Positions 31,806-43,192 of a stretch of 64,000 nucleotides of DNA are shown here, in pieces. The translations under genes were made by a program, and so were the position numbers. The stretch is from NCBI RefSeq assembly GCF_028640845.1, contig NC_080539.1:197696698-197760697 (forward strand), written 5' to 3'. Every line of letters begins with the position of its first letter. Position 1 is the stretch's first letter. This DNA is from Ahaetulla prasina. Lineage: Eukaryota; Chordata; Lepidosauria; Squamata; Colubridae. The notes beneath the pieces were generated by a model that saw only the letters and a program-made list of their open reading frames with translations, was not told where the DNA came from and made no database searches.

Positions 31806-32222
31806 TTTTTACAATAGAATAGAATTTTATTGGCCAAGTGTGATTGGACACACAAGGAATTTGTCTTGGTGCATATGCTCTCAGTGTACATAAAAGAAAA
31901 GATACGTTCATCAAGGTACAACATTTATAACACAATTGATGGTCAATATATCAATATAAATCATAAGGATTGCCAGAAAAAAGTTATAGTCATACAGTCA
32001 TAAGTGGAAAGAGATTGGTGATGGGAACTATGAAACGATTAATAGTAGTGCAGATTCAGTAAATAGTCTGACAGTGTTGATGGAATTATTTGTTTAGCAG
32101 AGTGATGGCCTTCGGGGAAAAACTGTTCTTGTGTCTAGTTGTTCTGGTGTGCAGTGCTCTATAGCGTCGTTTTGAGGGTAGGAGTTGAAACAGTTTATGT
32201 CCAGGATGCGAGGGATCTGCAA
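31806..32222 (-). mobile_element. CR1 LINE 3' part (AATAG-tailed snake type), inserted in H copy 2
   Basis: The tail 'aatagaatagaatttt' at 31812-31829 is at the left; reading the minus strand, the right end encodes C-terminal text including S-F-F-P-K-A-I-T-L-L-N before a stop, then the 3' UTR. H copy 1 reads caagatattggatatcacc at the same place without it, so it came after the H duplication (or was lost from copy 1). The target is slightly altered, so no exact duplication is seen. Confidence 0.82.
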
Positions 32223-32575
32223 AAATCACCTTTAAAGCTCTTCTTGGTATAGGACCAGTTATTTGAACTATCTCATCCCAATTACATCATTCTATCAGGC
32301 AGGAAGGGTACGTTGCTGTTTTCATTGATTAAAGAATTTTGATAGCAAATTCAGGCAGGAATTTTTCCTCTACCATTGCCCTCACTCTTTGAGTGGGTCC
32401 CCATGTTTCTGGGCCTTCAGAAAGGGTTTTAATCGACATTGGGGTCAAAGAGTCATATGCCATCGTGAGATGTTTGGTTTCTTGAGGATGTTCTCCCTAC
32501 CTTTTCAACTTTTAACTTTTAAAATCTTAAAAGTTGATGTTCTGCTTTTAACTTGCACTTATTTACCATATGCTT

Positions 32576-32655
32576 TTATAGAATAGAATAGAATTTTTAT
32601 TGGCCAAGTGTGATTGGACACACGAGGAATTTGTCTTTGGTGTATATGCTCTTGG
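32576..32655 (-). mobile_element. CR1 LINE 3' end fragment
   Basis: The last ~65-80 bp of the same CR1 type ('atagaatagaatagaatttt'). Counterpart of 23662-23740. Confidence 0.75.
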
Positions 32656-32888
32656 TGCATATATGCTTTTATATTATGCTTTTATATTAAATCTTTTTTT
32701 ATTCTAAATTGCCCAGAGTCACTTAGGTGAGATAGGCAGGGTAGAAATGTGATGAATAAATAAATGATGCAAATTTTGACGCAAAGATTTGGTTGCACCG
32801 GGCAGGTTTTCTTCCCATTGTTATTTAGGAAATTTACAACTTGAATTCAGAAAGATCCCAGTTTGGTCAATTTTTAAATTCCTTAGAT

Positions 32889-33211
32889 CCATGATGGTGA
32901 ACCTACGGCAGGTGTGCCAGAGGTGGCACGCAGAGCCCTCTCTCTGGGTACATGTGTGGCGACCAGCTGCTCTTTTGGATTCCATAGCACACATGCACAC
33001 CAGACAGCTGCTCTCTTCTGGGTTCAGCTGGTCTTCACACTGAGTGCTGAAACTGGAGCGCACATGTGTACCAGAGGGCCAAAACCTGGAAGAGCACCTG
33101 GCCGCCATGCACATGTGCACCAGCCATCTGCTTTCTTCCAGACTCCAGCGCTCCGGCATGCATGGACACTCCAGTTTTGGCACTCGGTGCCAAAAAGGTT
33201 AACCATCACTG
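32889..33211. mobile_element. hAT-like MITE (CAGTGATGGTTAACC type)
   Basis: 323 bp with ends CCATGATGGTGAACC and GGTTAACCATCACTG (inverted repeats, 12 of 15 alike) and an exact 8-bp target duplication CCTTAGAT at 32881-32888 and 33212-33219. The inside has 'gtgccagaggtggcacgcag' and 'cactcggtgccaaaaaggtt'. A family distinct from the CAGNGGTGGG elements. Non-coding. Confidence 0.92.
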
Positions 33212-33219
33212 CCTTAGAT

Positions 33220-35194
33220 AGTTTCCCAATTCCAGGAGATATTTCCTGACTTGATTTTTCTTGCTTATGCAAGTGGCATTTCTCTCTTTGCTATTCCCCA
33301 GGGAAAAAGTGATATTTCAAAACCATGTACTACATAAATGTTTATGCTCAGGGCATGAGCTGTCCAGGGGAAAGCGGGGGGTTTGCGAGGAAAATCAGTT
33401 TGGAAGAAAACCTGGAGCATAGTGTGCAAGTGAGAAAGGCATCATACTAAGACAATCAGGCTATGACATTGGTTCATGGTTGTCTGGAATACTGGTTTTT
33501 CTATATTATTTATAAATTCTTAGACAGTTCTGGAAGTTTCTAATATTTTCATCAGTAAGCTGGTCTTTGGGACTTTGACCAGCATAAATCTAGTATTTTC
33601 AGAGAATCAAAAATCATATATATACATTATCTAAATCACAATCATGAAAATAATATAAATGAAAAATCATATAAATCATTTAGCGCACATGTGCTAAATA
33701 TTCACATATATACACACACATACACGCACACACAGAGGGAGAGGGAGAGAGGAGACATGTTGCTTCATAGTGTGACGTAAAGACTGTGAGCTTCTATTCC
33801 CTTTAAGTAAGAGACCTTTTAGATGCCATGGCAACAGCAGCATCACGTTTTTTTCTGTGATGCCACCTATAAGCAAATGTGAGCTATGATGTCTAATAAA
33901 GTCAAAGCAAGTGTCAGACAGGAAAAAAAATTATCAGCCAGTGTCTGTGTTGTTTTGGAATAATTCATTAGTTTATGGCTCCTCAACTCCCTTGTTTCAT
34001 ATAGGTGATCCCCAAGCCATCAGCTAAGTGAAATTTAATTACTACTAGACAACCTGTGACCCACTGAATAAATCCCTTCAAAGATATTTCCTTACTGCCT
34101 TCAACAATGACAGAGCTTCTAATGTACTGCCTTCACTGGAAAAGTCGGGATACATGTAGAAATGTATCTACATTGACGTCAATAGACGGTGCTGAACATA
34201 AGCACAAGAAATGTTTTACGTTATTTTGTATTATGTCATAAAAACAATTTTATGATCATTTTTATACCATGCTTTTTTTATAAAATTTACCAGATTTCAG
34301 TTCCACGAGAGTCATTCATCCCAGATTTTGGATACGTTCTGTAAATTAATCCATTTGATATACATTGCTTCAAAAATTATTTCTCTATGATGCACCGTTT
34401 CACCCAGTTAAAGTTATGGGAATGAGAGTTTTAGTAGTATATAAATTCTGCCATTCTGAAAAAAAAAGCTTATAATACCATTTACTTTCTGCAGAATTAT
34501 TTTTTTTTTTGTTTCATTCCATCTTCCTTTCTGCATTGCTCTAAAACAATGGATCTGGATCATTAGAGTCGAGACCAAATGTTTTTTTACTTTGTAATTG
34601 ATGAGATTGAACCTGTTTGCAAGATTGATTTCTTGAATATAAAGCAATAACCAAAACTAAACTTGTGTGGCCATCAGAACAGTAGTATTTAACACATATA
34701 ATTTCAAAATCTGCATATGTGATGCAATACTAGCTGTTTTTTCAATGAAAAATTTTCAGGATTAACCCTTGGATTATCAAGGGTTAATCCAAGCAATCCA
34801 GTATTTATGGACAAGTTTCCAAAAAGCAGTTTGTCCATCATGACCTAACCTACAGACTACAGAGGATGTTGATTGTACTACATTGAAACTCTTTCAGTTC
34901 CACAGGAAATGCTGAAGGCCCACAGTACTAGATGATATCACTCCAGCCTTTCCTCAACTCAATGGTCTCCAAGTGTCCTCCAACCCCCAACATCAACCCA
35001 GGCAGTATGATTGGGAAAGACTGTTCTGTAATATGAATGTACTCAAATAGTGAGAATCATTGTGTTCTGTGGCTGGGAGTATATCTAATCCACTGTTAGC
35101 TCAACACGGGAGAATGTGGGGGAGGACTTGCATGAGTCACCATCTCTTAGCCTAAACATGGGAGGGAAACACCTTGAACTCCTTAAAGAATTAT
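33220..35194. other. AT-rich stretch without recognised genes
   Basis: Contains a (CA)/(CACA-TA) run at 33711-33735 and poly-T tracts. A perfect inverted repeat 'attaacccttgga'/'tccaagggttaat'-like pair lies around 34760-34792. Nothing else recognised. Confidence 0.4.
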
Positions 35195-35405
35195 TGTAAT
35201 GAGATTCATGGTGGTTGCTGCTGTGTATGAACCTATTGGTGGGAATTTTGGAGGGTAAAATACTCAATGCCAATTGGCTGGTGCCTCAGCCAGATGTGTA
35301 GATAAAGGGCACCTTGCCTGGTGCCAGTTGCTGGATTCTCACTATATTAAAAAGAGCTGTTGTCACTCACTTGTTCTCATGCCTCCTCATTTGCCCAATC
35401 CAACA
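35195..35405 (+). mobile_element. Old gypsy-like solo LTR
   Basis: Reads in the sense of the gypsy LTRs above: TGTAATG at the start, 'ttggtgggaattttggaggg', 'ccaattggctgg', then 'attaaaaagagctgttgtca' (the gypsy 2 sense LTR has 'attaaagagctgttgtcact') and the end 'gcccaatccaaca'. No target duplication is left. Related to, but clearly older than, gypsy 1 and 2. Confidence 0.7.
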
Positions 35406-35585
35406 GTTGCAATGATTATGTTGATGATGTTGATGAAGATGACAATCTTCTACAAAAGAACTGATTCTATTTCAAGTGGGGAAAAATTTCTCCCTAGGCA
35501 AACAATGTAAGTAAGTTTGAAGTAAATTATTCATATAAAATCAAGGTGAACTTAATTTGATTTTCAGAATACTTCAGTAAAGTAT

Positions 35586-35804
35586 GTGAGAGCCAGTTTG
35601 GTGTAGTTGTTAAAGGCTCTGGCAAGAAAATGAGAGACTGTGCATTCTAGTTCTATTTCAGGCATAAAGACATCTGGGTGACCTTGGGCCAGTCCCTCTC
35701 TCTCAGCCCTAGGAAACAAGCAAGGGAAAGCATTTCTGAAATCTTGCCAGTAAAACTGTAGGGTCTTGTTCTGGCAGTTGCCAAGAGTCAGCATTGACTT
35801 GAAA

Positions 35805-35808
<4 letters not shown>
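35586..35808 (+). mobile_element. tRNA-derived SINE with BovB-like tail
   Basis: Head 'gagccagtttggtgtagttg', a B-box-like region 'cattctagttct', the body 'gtgaccttgggccagtccct' and 'ctctcagccctaggaaac', and the tail 'caagagtcagcattgacttg' resembling the BovB 3' end; it runs into a (CA)n tail. Confidence 0.8.

Positions 35809-35850
<42 letters not shown>
35809..35850 (+). repeat. (CA)n microsatellite at SINE tail
   Basis: About 20 CA units following the SINE. Confidence 0.95.
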
Positions 35851-35852
<2 letters not shown>

Positions 35853-35987
35853 TGATGTATTCCAAGTTTTTGCATTCTGAGAAAGAAAAGTTGGAGTTCT
35901 GGAGCCACAGAATGGAAGAGAAAGTACAATTTTTGTAAATTTTCCCCCAAAAATAATGTACATTTCTTCCTTGTGGTGTTACTAGCC

Positions 35988-36124
35988 CAGTGGTGGGATT
36001 CAAATAATTTAACAACCGGTTCTCTGCCCTAATTATTTCTTCCAACAAACAGTTCACCAAATTGCTCAGAAAGTTAACAACCGGTTCTCCCGATGTGGTG
36101 CGAACTGGCTGAATCCCACCACTG
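35988..36124. mobile_element. Short hAT-like MITE (CAGTGGTGGGATTCA)
   Basis: 137 bp with ends CAGTGGTGGGATTCA and TGAATCCCACCACTG, perfect 15-bp inverted repeats, flanked by tactagcc (35980-35987) and tactattc (36125-36132), 6 of 8 alike. 'aacaaccggttctc' occurs near both ends. Confidence 0.88.
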
Positions 36125-36324
36125 TACTATTCTAGTGCAAGTGGGAAGAAGGTGATTGTATATATTGCAAATATATTGCAATTGTGAGAATATGCTTTCT
36201 AGATCCCTAACAAAACCCTAATACTTCAAGAGGGAGTAATGATTTTTTTTTTGTCAAAACTACCTTCACTACAAGAATGTTCCTTTCAATACTGAGAGAG
36301 CAAAATAATATTTTATTTATTCTA

Positions 36325-36535
36325 TGGTCTAGTAGTTAAGGCACAAAGCTAGAAACCAAGAGACAATAAGTTATATTCTTGCCTTAAGCATGAAAATCGG
36401 CTAGGTGCCTGGACCAGTCATTCTCTTTCAGTCCAGTCCACCTCACAGACTTGTACTGGAGAAAATAAGAGAAAGGAGGAGTACTAGGGTTCACCTCCTT
36501 GAGTTATTTATCAATATATAAAAAAGGTGAATTAA
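36325..36535 (+). mobile_element. tRNA-derived SINE, other 3' end
   Basis: The head 'ggtctagtagttaaggca' and 'ctttcagtccagtccacctc' continue into 'ttcacctccttgagttattt' rather than a BovB-like tail, the form of a different squamate SINE family. Confidence 0.6.
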
Positions 36536-36654
36536 AATAATTAAGTAAAGATTTGTAACATTTTTGTAGCTGCCCATCTTATACCAAACTCTGGTGACTT
36601 GCTAAACTTCAGGGGGATCATAGGGCAGGGGCTTCCTGGGTAAATCAGAGGGCA

Positions 36655-37545
36655 ACATTTAAAAGAGAGGACTAGGGTTGTACCCACCATGTCCAGGACA
36701 GACATCTAGAGAGAGAGGCTGTTCCACAGATAACCTGGTGCCATGCAGGTAATAACCAGTGCCTTGAATTACATTTAAAGAAAACTACAACCTAGTGCAG
36801 CTCATGCACTGGCTAAACCTAAAAGCATCCATCACTTTACATGCTGCCACATTCTGGACCAGTTGTAATGTTAGGGTGGTCTTCAAGGATAGCCCCATAA
36901 AAACCATGTTGCAGTAATCCAACAGGGAGTAACCAGGACACAAATGAGGCCTCATGGTCCAGAAAGGAACACAATTTATACACAAAACAGATCTGTACAA
37001 AGCCACAGCCACCACCACCACCACCCCCAGCATAGCTGCCACCTTGCTCCTCAAGCAGGAGTCATTAAGTCTAGGAGGATCCCCAAATTGCATACCAGCT
37101 CAGTTAGGGTTGAATCAAAGTTGGTTTCTCCCCATCCAGACCAGGGGTGGGTTCTACTTACCTTTACTACTGGGTCGCAACTGGGTCGCACATGCGCGCT
37201 TGCTTCGCTCACATGCGCAGAAGCTTCCTGATAACATCTGGGTCAGTGGGTGGAGCCTCCCGCCAGTTTTATTACCAGTTCTTGTGAACCGGTCCGAACT
37301 GGGTGCAACCCACCACTGATCCAGACCCTTACAGCCTTCAGGCACTCAGAAGCACAGCAACAGCAGCATCTGCCCTGGCAGGGTTGGAGATGTATAACTG
37401 GGTATCATCAGCATACGGATGATACCACAGACCATGCCATTGGATGACCAACCCCAGTGGTTTCTTGTAGATGTTAAAGAGGAAGGCAAAAGACTTGATA
37501 GGAGATCACTGCTTTGATCAACTATCAAAAATGCCACTTGAACAT
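36655..37545 (-). mobile_element. L2-like LINE remnant with inserted MITE
   Basis: Minus-strand text includes L-Q-L-V-Q-N-V-A-A (frame 36785-37093) and the plus-strand strings 'cattctggaccagttgtaat' and 'gggtatcatcagcatacgga', common in L2 elements. Split by the MITE at 37142-37318. Confidence 0.7.
37142..37318. mobile_element. hAT-like MITE inside an L2 remnant
   Basis: 177 bp from CAGGGGTGGGTTCTAC to GTGCAACCCACCACTG, with an exact 8-bp target duplication ATCCAGAC at 37134-37141 and 37319-37326. Shares 'catgcgcagaagcttc' with the copy at 15465. Confidence 0.92.
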
Positions 37546-37920
37546 TTGTAAAATGTTAGAGGCTAGGAGAATGAAAGTATGTCTTTTAAAGAAAATAAAA
37601 GCACACAGATTCAGGACTATCAGGACATGTGTAATGAGTGGACTTCGTTATAATTCGCAGTATGGCTTGCTCTAGATTCATTCAGCTTAAGTGAAACGAG
37701 GTGCTCTGCCAAAGATAGCTCTGCCTGAATTCATGATAGCTCTTAAGAGAAGAAAATATCCATGGGGAAGGAGTTTATGCATGACATTCAACCCTCCTCA
37801 TTCCTCTGCAATCATTCTCATTAATAGCAGGCACCGCTTTCTGCTTGGTTCCCCCTCCTCCTCCCGAATTTCTAGAATTTCATCATAGCTATTTGGGCAG
37901 TGCAAGAGAGGAACTGCATT
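37546..37920. other. Unassigned sequence
   Basis: Nothing recognised between the L2 remnant and the TTTA repeat. Confidence 0.4.
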
Positions 37921-37927
37921 TAGCAGA

Positions 37928-37954
37928 TTTATATTTATTTATTTATTTATTTAC

Positions 37955-38001
<47 letters not shown>
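37928..38001 (+). repeat. (TTTA)n microsatellite
   Basis: About 18 units with one change (ttac). The likely expanded A-rich tail of the L1 fragment. Confidence 0.9.
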
Positions 38002-38070
38002 GTCACAACATCTCTCAAATCTTCTTGGTCCACTTCTTCCAAATTTTGAAACCTAAGGAAATAAGACATT

Positions 38071-38334
38071 TTATCCATCTGTGGTCCAAGCACAGCATTG
38101 CCTGTCGTCTCCTCTCTTTTCTGCACTGCCGCATCTCACCCTCAGACCTTCCATTTTCTGCTTGTTTTCTGCTGAGACTTGTTGAGTATCCTTTAAATCC
38201 TTTTGGATAGTCACAATTTCTGCTCTTATTTCCGTTTGGCCTCTTTGCAAATCATCCAGTTTCTTGTCCATATTGGATAACTTTTCCAGAATTCTCTCCA
38301 TCTCTCCAGCAGTTGGTCTCTGACCTTTTGCCAT
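38071..38334 (-). pseudogene. L1 ORF1 N-terminal fragment
   Basis: An 87-residue frame rich in charged heptads (E-R-I-L-E-K-L-S-N-M-D-K-K-L-D-D-L), a coiled coil as at the start of L1 ORF1 proteins. After a frameshift near 38090 the plus-one text L-R-F-Q-N-L-E-E-V-D-Q-E-D-L-R-D resembles the beginning of the L1 ORF1 RNA-binding domain, then the tail begins. Not related closely to the ORF1 at 54997. Confidence 0.65.
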
Positions 38335-39060
38335 TTAAAAAAAAATTTCAAAATCCTCAGGCAAGCACAGTATCCTTGTAATTTCCTCCGGATCCACCAG
38401 GGGGCACTCACAGGAGCAACGAGTCCAGAGTACAGTTAGTCAACCAGGAAGCCGAAGGGAAGTGATGTCATCAAGATTCTCATAGTGAAGGCGGAAGCTG
38501 GACGCCACCATTGTTCCCCAGAGGGAGGGGGGGCCTCAAACCCTCCCTCCTAAATTTCTCCATCACCTCTTCTCTCCAGAGCTCCACAAAACCGGTAATC
38601 TTCTTATTTTAAGTTCTCCTCTCTCCAGAATGACTCGTGCTCCTTCCAGCCGCAGGGGAGAAAAACCCCCCCGCACTCCGGAGCACTCCACTCGCGTTTA
38701 CCGATATCCCCTTCCCTTCTCCATTCCTCAATTCTTCTCCGTTCCCTGTTCACCACCAGGCTGCTGCAAGTATAAATCAAAGCCCGGTGTCACGGGCTGG
38801 CAGGCGGCGACCAAAGTAATGGCCGTGGCCTGTGGCCTCCGAACCCCGCCGAGCCTAGGACGCGCCAGCATCGGTCCCCCCAGTCCTGTATGTCGGCTGG
38901 GAGACCCCTGGCGAGCCGTCCGTGCGGCAGGTGTCCTTTTCGGAACACCTGGCCCCTAGGGGCCTCGGCGGCGGCCGGATTCGGGCACTGGGGGCAGGAG
39001 AAGCGCCTCCAGACGACCGTTGCCACTGGACACCGGAAGTCGTCTTTGGAGAATAGACCC

Positions 39061-40714
39061 TATTCTGCCTCCTTAGTCCCCACCACTATGCCAGTCAAAG
39101 GCACTGGGTAGGGAGGGAGAGAGCATCCTTTGCCTCCATACAGCAAATGGGCCCAATCTAACCTGTTGCAATGCCAGCTGGCCCCATTTGGACTCCCCCA
39201 ATTCAAAGTGCTCAAAGGACAAAAATGCCTCATTTTTAGAAACAGGATAATTTTTGTTTTATTTTTAATAAAAAAAAATAGGGGATAAAACTGAAAGCAG
39301 GGGTCCTTGGGATGCAAAAGGGTTCCCCCAATAGTTTGCAACTTTCCTGCAAAATAGCCTGAAGCCAGATTCTAACAGTATTTTCAAGACTGGTGGTTGT
39401 TGTTTTTAATCTGTTGGGAAAGAGATTAAAATTCCCCATTGCTTTCCAATCCCAGAAGCTTCCTTCTATAGTTTTCATTCTTAATCACACACACCCCCGC
39501 CCAACAAATGTAAAAGGTATTGAAGAACTGACAATGACACTTTCTGTAGCTCTTCAGTAACATCACCTGTGGCCCTCACACTGGTCAAAGGAGCAGGTTG
39601 TGTATAGTATTGGACCTGGGAAAATTGTGTAGTGAAGTGACACTGGATTTGTTGATGGCTTTTGACAACAAATAAAAAAAGGAACAACCGTACAGTTCTT
39701 GTGAGGTATCAATAAGCACTTCATATCAAATTTGTCACTTCAGATTTTTTACAGAAGTGTTTGATGTAATTGATGTGTTCTCTCTAGAGTACCTTGGGAA
39801 TTATCTTAAAGAAACAGACCACAATTGTGCTGTGTTTCTTGTATTCAAGTAGTATGTGGGATGAATAATAAAGCGGACCCATTGTGGAACAATGAAAGAC
39901 TTTGCTTTCACAGTTAATCGAATAAAAGGGATACAAATGACAAGACTCTTTCTGAATATTTTACAACAGGGAGGCATTTCAGAAATAAGGGATTAGAAAG
40001 CATTGCATGGAAAATCCCCTATCGATGTTGCCTACATTCACATGCCCATGTCACACTATGTATATTCTAAAGTGTTAATTGAAACTTAAGAACTGTTACA
40101 TGATATATTTATTAAGAGAAAGTGGACTAGGATGCAGTCTTTTGTCCATAGGCACATTGTTTATATCATACTGTAAATCACTAAAGAACATTGACTTAAG
40201 ACCAAGTTAGATGTGACAATTGCTTGAGTGCAATTAATGAACATAGTTTAAATAGACAGTCAAGATGATTTCTCACAGTCATAATCAGTGAGAACAACTG
40301 ATAGATCAAAATGATGTAAACTATCAGTGAATAAATAGATAACATAACAACATTTGTAAAGAAACTAAGATTGTAGAGAAATTGTTTTAATTGTTTATGT
40401 AGCAAAACTGCATGTCCTTTTTTCCCCTTTAGGAAAAAAATACAGTAAGTCCTTTTCTGTAGGCTAAAATGTCACTTACCCAAAAACATATAATCGGTAT
40501 TTCTGTCCTGAAAAAAATTAAGCCTCAATAGGATGTTTCACTGGATCCCAACAAATATCTTAAATTATTCAGAATTTAATTTCTATAACATATTTTTCAT
40601 TTGCATAATATGATGTGAATGTGTATGTGTGTGTGTGTGTGTATACACATGTGCACACTAATGGGTGCCATATTTAGATAATGAAAACTATTCAATGCAA
40701 CGATAGTGAAAATG
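39061..40714. other. Stretch without recognised genes
   Basis: Only a (TG)n run at 40621-40641 was noted. Confidence 0.4.
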
Positions 40715-40960
40715 AGTTTATTGACAATTCAGCTCAGATCAAGAATGGCACACATCTCGGTTTTCCTGAGCAAGTCTGCAATGGCTTGCACAAAGCAGGG
40801 AACAAAGACTGGAATGAGTTTTGAGAGATAGTTAAAGCCTTGCCTCTAGCCATCTCTCAACACCTTCACCAATCACAACAGTGCTATGATTGGCAGATAG
40901 TTTCCCACCAGCTGGACTTCAGCTGTAGCAGGTAGTATACATCTGTAGCCTCTGGAGTGT
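40715..40960 (-). mobile_element. Possible old LTR
   Basis: The plus strand has 'gagtttattgacaattcagc' (AATAAA on the minus strand), later 'ccaatcacaacagtgctatg' (CCAAT-like) and 'cagctggacttcagctgtag'. The layout resembles a minus-strand LTR, but no TG...CA ends or target duplication were found. Confidence 0.3.
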
Positions 40961-42746
40961 TTGTAAAATATACATATTAATGAAGTTTCATATATTTTCC
41001 ATTATTTTAATTGTTGAAACTTTCAAAATGGAAAAGGATAAATAAAAGGTTAAATCAAGTATGATGAAGTTACATATCTTTTAGTAAGTAACATTCTATT
41101 GGTAAAATGGGTGCATGTGTATGATCAATTTGGCAAATAAACATAAGTATATTTCTTTTACAGCCATAATCCCAATGAAAACAATATTCATGGTGACCAA
41201 ACAAATTCATTTCTTACTATGGAGGTGTCATAGTATTCCAAAGCTTGAGAATGCCTAATGAAGTATGGAAACAATTGTAGCATTGTGCTATAATTTTTGT
41301 ATTGAACTTTCCCCTGCATGTAAAATAAGTTTTAATTCATCTTCAATGAAATACTTGCATGGATCTTCAGAATTTCTGAGAATAAAAAATTAGCTGTCCA
41401 ATTACTATAAGGACAGGAAAATCGTCTTTTTCACTAAAAAAATATATATTAATCTTATAGAGGAACAGGCTGAATACTGGTGGAATTCCCAGAGTGCTTT
41501 GGACAAGCTAAGGAAATAGAGTGTAAGCAGAGAAGGGGTGCAAAATCAAAGTGAAGGAAGGATGGTTGGACACAATACATGGAACAAAAGGAATTAAGGA
41601 TAGACATTGCTAATCAAAAGGGCACTTAAAATTTATAGTGCTTGAATTCAAGATGGACTATGAAAGAGAAGGAGAAGGATGCTAGAGGGATTAAATTTAT
41701 AGGGTGGGTGAACAAAATAAATGAGCTAAAAAGCAAGCATCTGAAAGAAGTTGGGAATTTAGGAAAGGAGGAGGCAAGGGGAAAGTACAGTATCATAATT
41801 CTATGTGAGTTCGTTCAGAAATAATTTCCACAGAATTCAAGGGCATTTTTAATGAAAGTATAAGATCACTGCCTAGGTTTGCAAAGGAGTTTTGGAAGGC
41901 TGCGAGGAACCAGGGAATGCTTGGAGATAGGATAGCCAGATCGAGGGCATGGAGAGACAAACCTTTTGCATTCATATGATGGGGGGAATATTACAAACCA
42001 AGTTATGGGCCCACTCACAAAACAGTAAATGCAGGGATTTAGTTATAAAATGATTGCCATCGTGGGGTATGATTTTTCTGGAGTTGCCTCAATATATAGC
42101 TAAATCTAAGTGTGAAACCATAAGTCTAATTTTAGCTGTTCAGTCAATCTATTCACTGCAGCAAAGACTGCATATTTGAAATGCTCAGACCATCAAACGG
42201 TCAGGCCAAAATGGATACGCTAATCAGGATACTGTTAGTGTCTATGTCCTCTATTTCTTAAAGCAAAGGGCTGCTTTTCTCTTTGTAAAAAAACAACAAC
42301 ATATACTAAAACACAACTTTTACAGTCTGTTTTCTCAGGGTTTATAATCCTTTTGCAAAATGCTGCACTTTGGGTTGTGTATTCACTACAAACTCCTCAA
42401 TATAGCCATCACAGGTCATGCATTTCTGTGCATCATCAACAAGCTTTTTGTTTGATATTTACAGCACCAGATATGCACAGATCAGAGTGGCAGAAAATGC
42501 CAAGTAAGACAGAAATGCTAAGTATTTTTCCTTTTGCTGCTCTAGGTGCAACACAGTTTTAATTCTTTCTTGCCTTTCTACAAGGGATTTATATTATATT
42601 TTTCAATTCAAAGTTTTCAGTTTAAACTTAAGTAGGGATCCCAAAGCTATTTCAGCCAGTGGACACGTTTCACATTTTGCAAATGTATTTTAGGCATTTA
42701 GGCATTCATCCAAAATGATTACTTGCTCTATAACGAAATATTGCAA
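40961..42746. other. Stretch without recognised features
   Basis: AT-rich; no gene or repeat identified. The purine-rich part at 41460-41970 has short frames only. Confidence 0.4.
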
Positions 42747-43192
42747 AAGAGCCAGTTTGGTGAGGTGGTTAAGGCAGCAGGCTAGCAACTGGGAGTAGGT
42801 GAGTTCAAGTTGTGTTTTAGACACAAAGCCAGCTAGGTAACTTTGGGCCAATCCTTCTCTCAGCTCTGAGAAGGCAAGGGCAACCCACTTCTGAAAAAAC
42901 TTTACCAAGAAAACTGGAGAGAATAAATGATATGTGGGAATAACCTTGGCAGACGGAGCAAGAAGACACACCAAGGGCATGGTCAGATAAAAGGCAGCTT
43001 AGTGCACCACAGGAATGTGGGTGGAAGAAATTCAAAAGAGACTGTCCCTATTTTGGGGGCTGTAAAAGAGATGGGGGAGAGAAGTACTTTCACAATAAAG
43101 TAGCCCATCTGATCTCATTTTCTGGTCTACTTTGTAATGCTGATACTGCCAGGAGTCAAAATTGACTTGAAGATGCACACGGACACAGAAAC
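42747..43192 (+). mobile_element. tRNA-derived SINE split by a ~235-bp insertion
   Basis: SINE text 'gagccagtttggtgaggtgg' to 'ccaagaaaactg' (42749-42916) resumes as 'gatactgccaggagtcaaaa' to the end (about 43142-43192). In relatives (35586-35808) these parts are contiguous. The insert has no recognised identity; TGATA occurs at both edges (42927-42931 and 43140-43144) and could be a target duplication. Confidence 0.65.

Larger units (their letters stand above)
25215..32650. repeat. Host segment H, copy 2 (probably the original), with two later insertions
   Basis: H runs 25215-26877, is interrupted by gypsy 2 (26878-31410), continues from 31416, is interrupted by a CR1 (about 31806-32222), and continues to about 32650. 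Differences from copy 1 in shared parts are scattered single bases and small indels (for example cccaactgg versus cccagctgg, gaccag versus gatcag). It looks like a very recent duplication. Confidence 0.88.
31660..32764 (+). mobile_element. L2-like LINE remnant in and beyond H copy 2
   Basis: Counterpart of 23155-23661, here with its 3' end intact: 'attgcccagagtcacttagg' ... 'gatgaataaataaat' at 32708-32764. Interrupted by the CR1 at about 31806-32222 and by a CR1 tail fragment at 32576-32640. Confidence 0.65.
37921..39060 (-). mobile_element. L1 LINE 5' part ending in a TTTA repeat
   Basis: Minus strand: a GC-rich 5' UTR-like part (about 38335-39060, many CpG), an ORF1 beginning at 38334, then soon after residue ~90 an A-rich tail, seen on the plus strand as (TTTA)n at 37928-38001. 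It has the front of an L1 and none of the rest. The 5' UTR assignment rests on position and CpG content, so its far end is uncertain. Confidence 0.6.

Noticed and set aside
35709..36060. Cysteine-valine-rich frames
   Set aside because: They cross the (CA)n repeat after a SINE.
38630..38959. 109-residue frame in CpG-rich sequence, possible host promoter or exon
   Set aside because: Better explained as the 5' UTR of the minus-strand L1 fragment; no splice-site or gene context seen.
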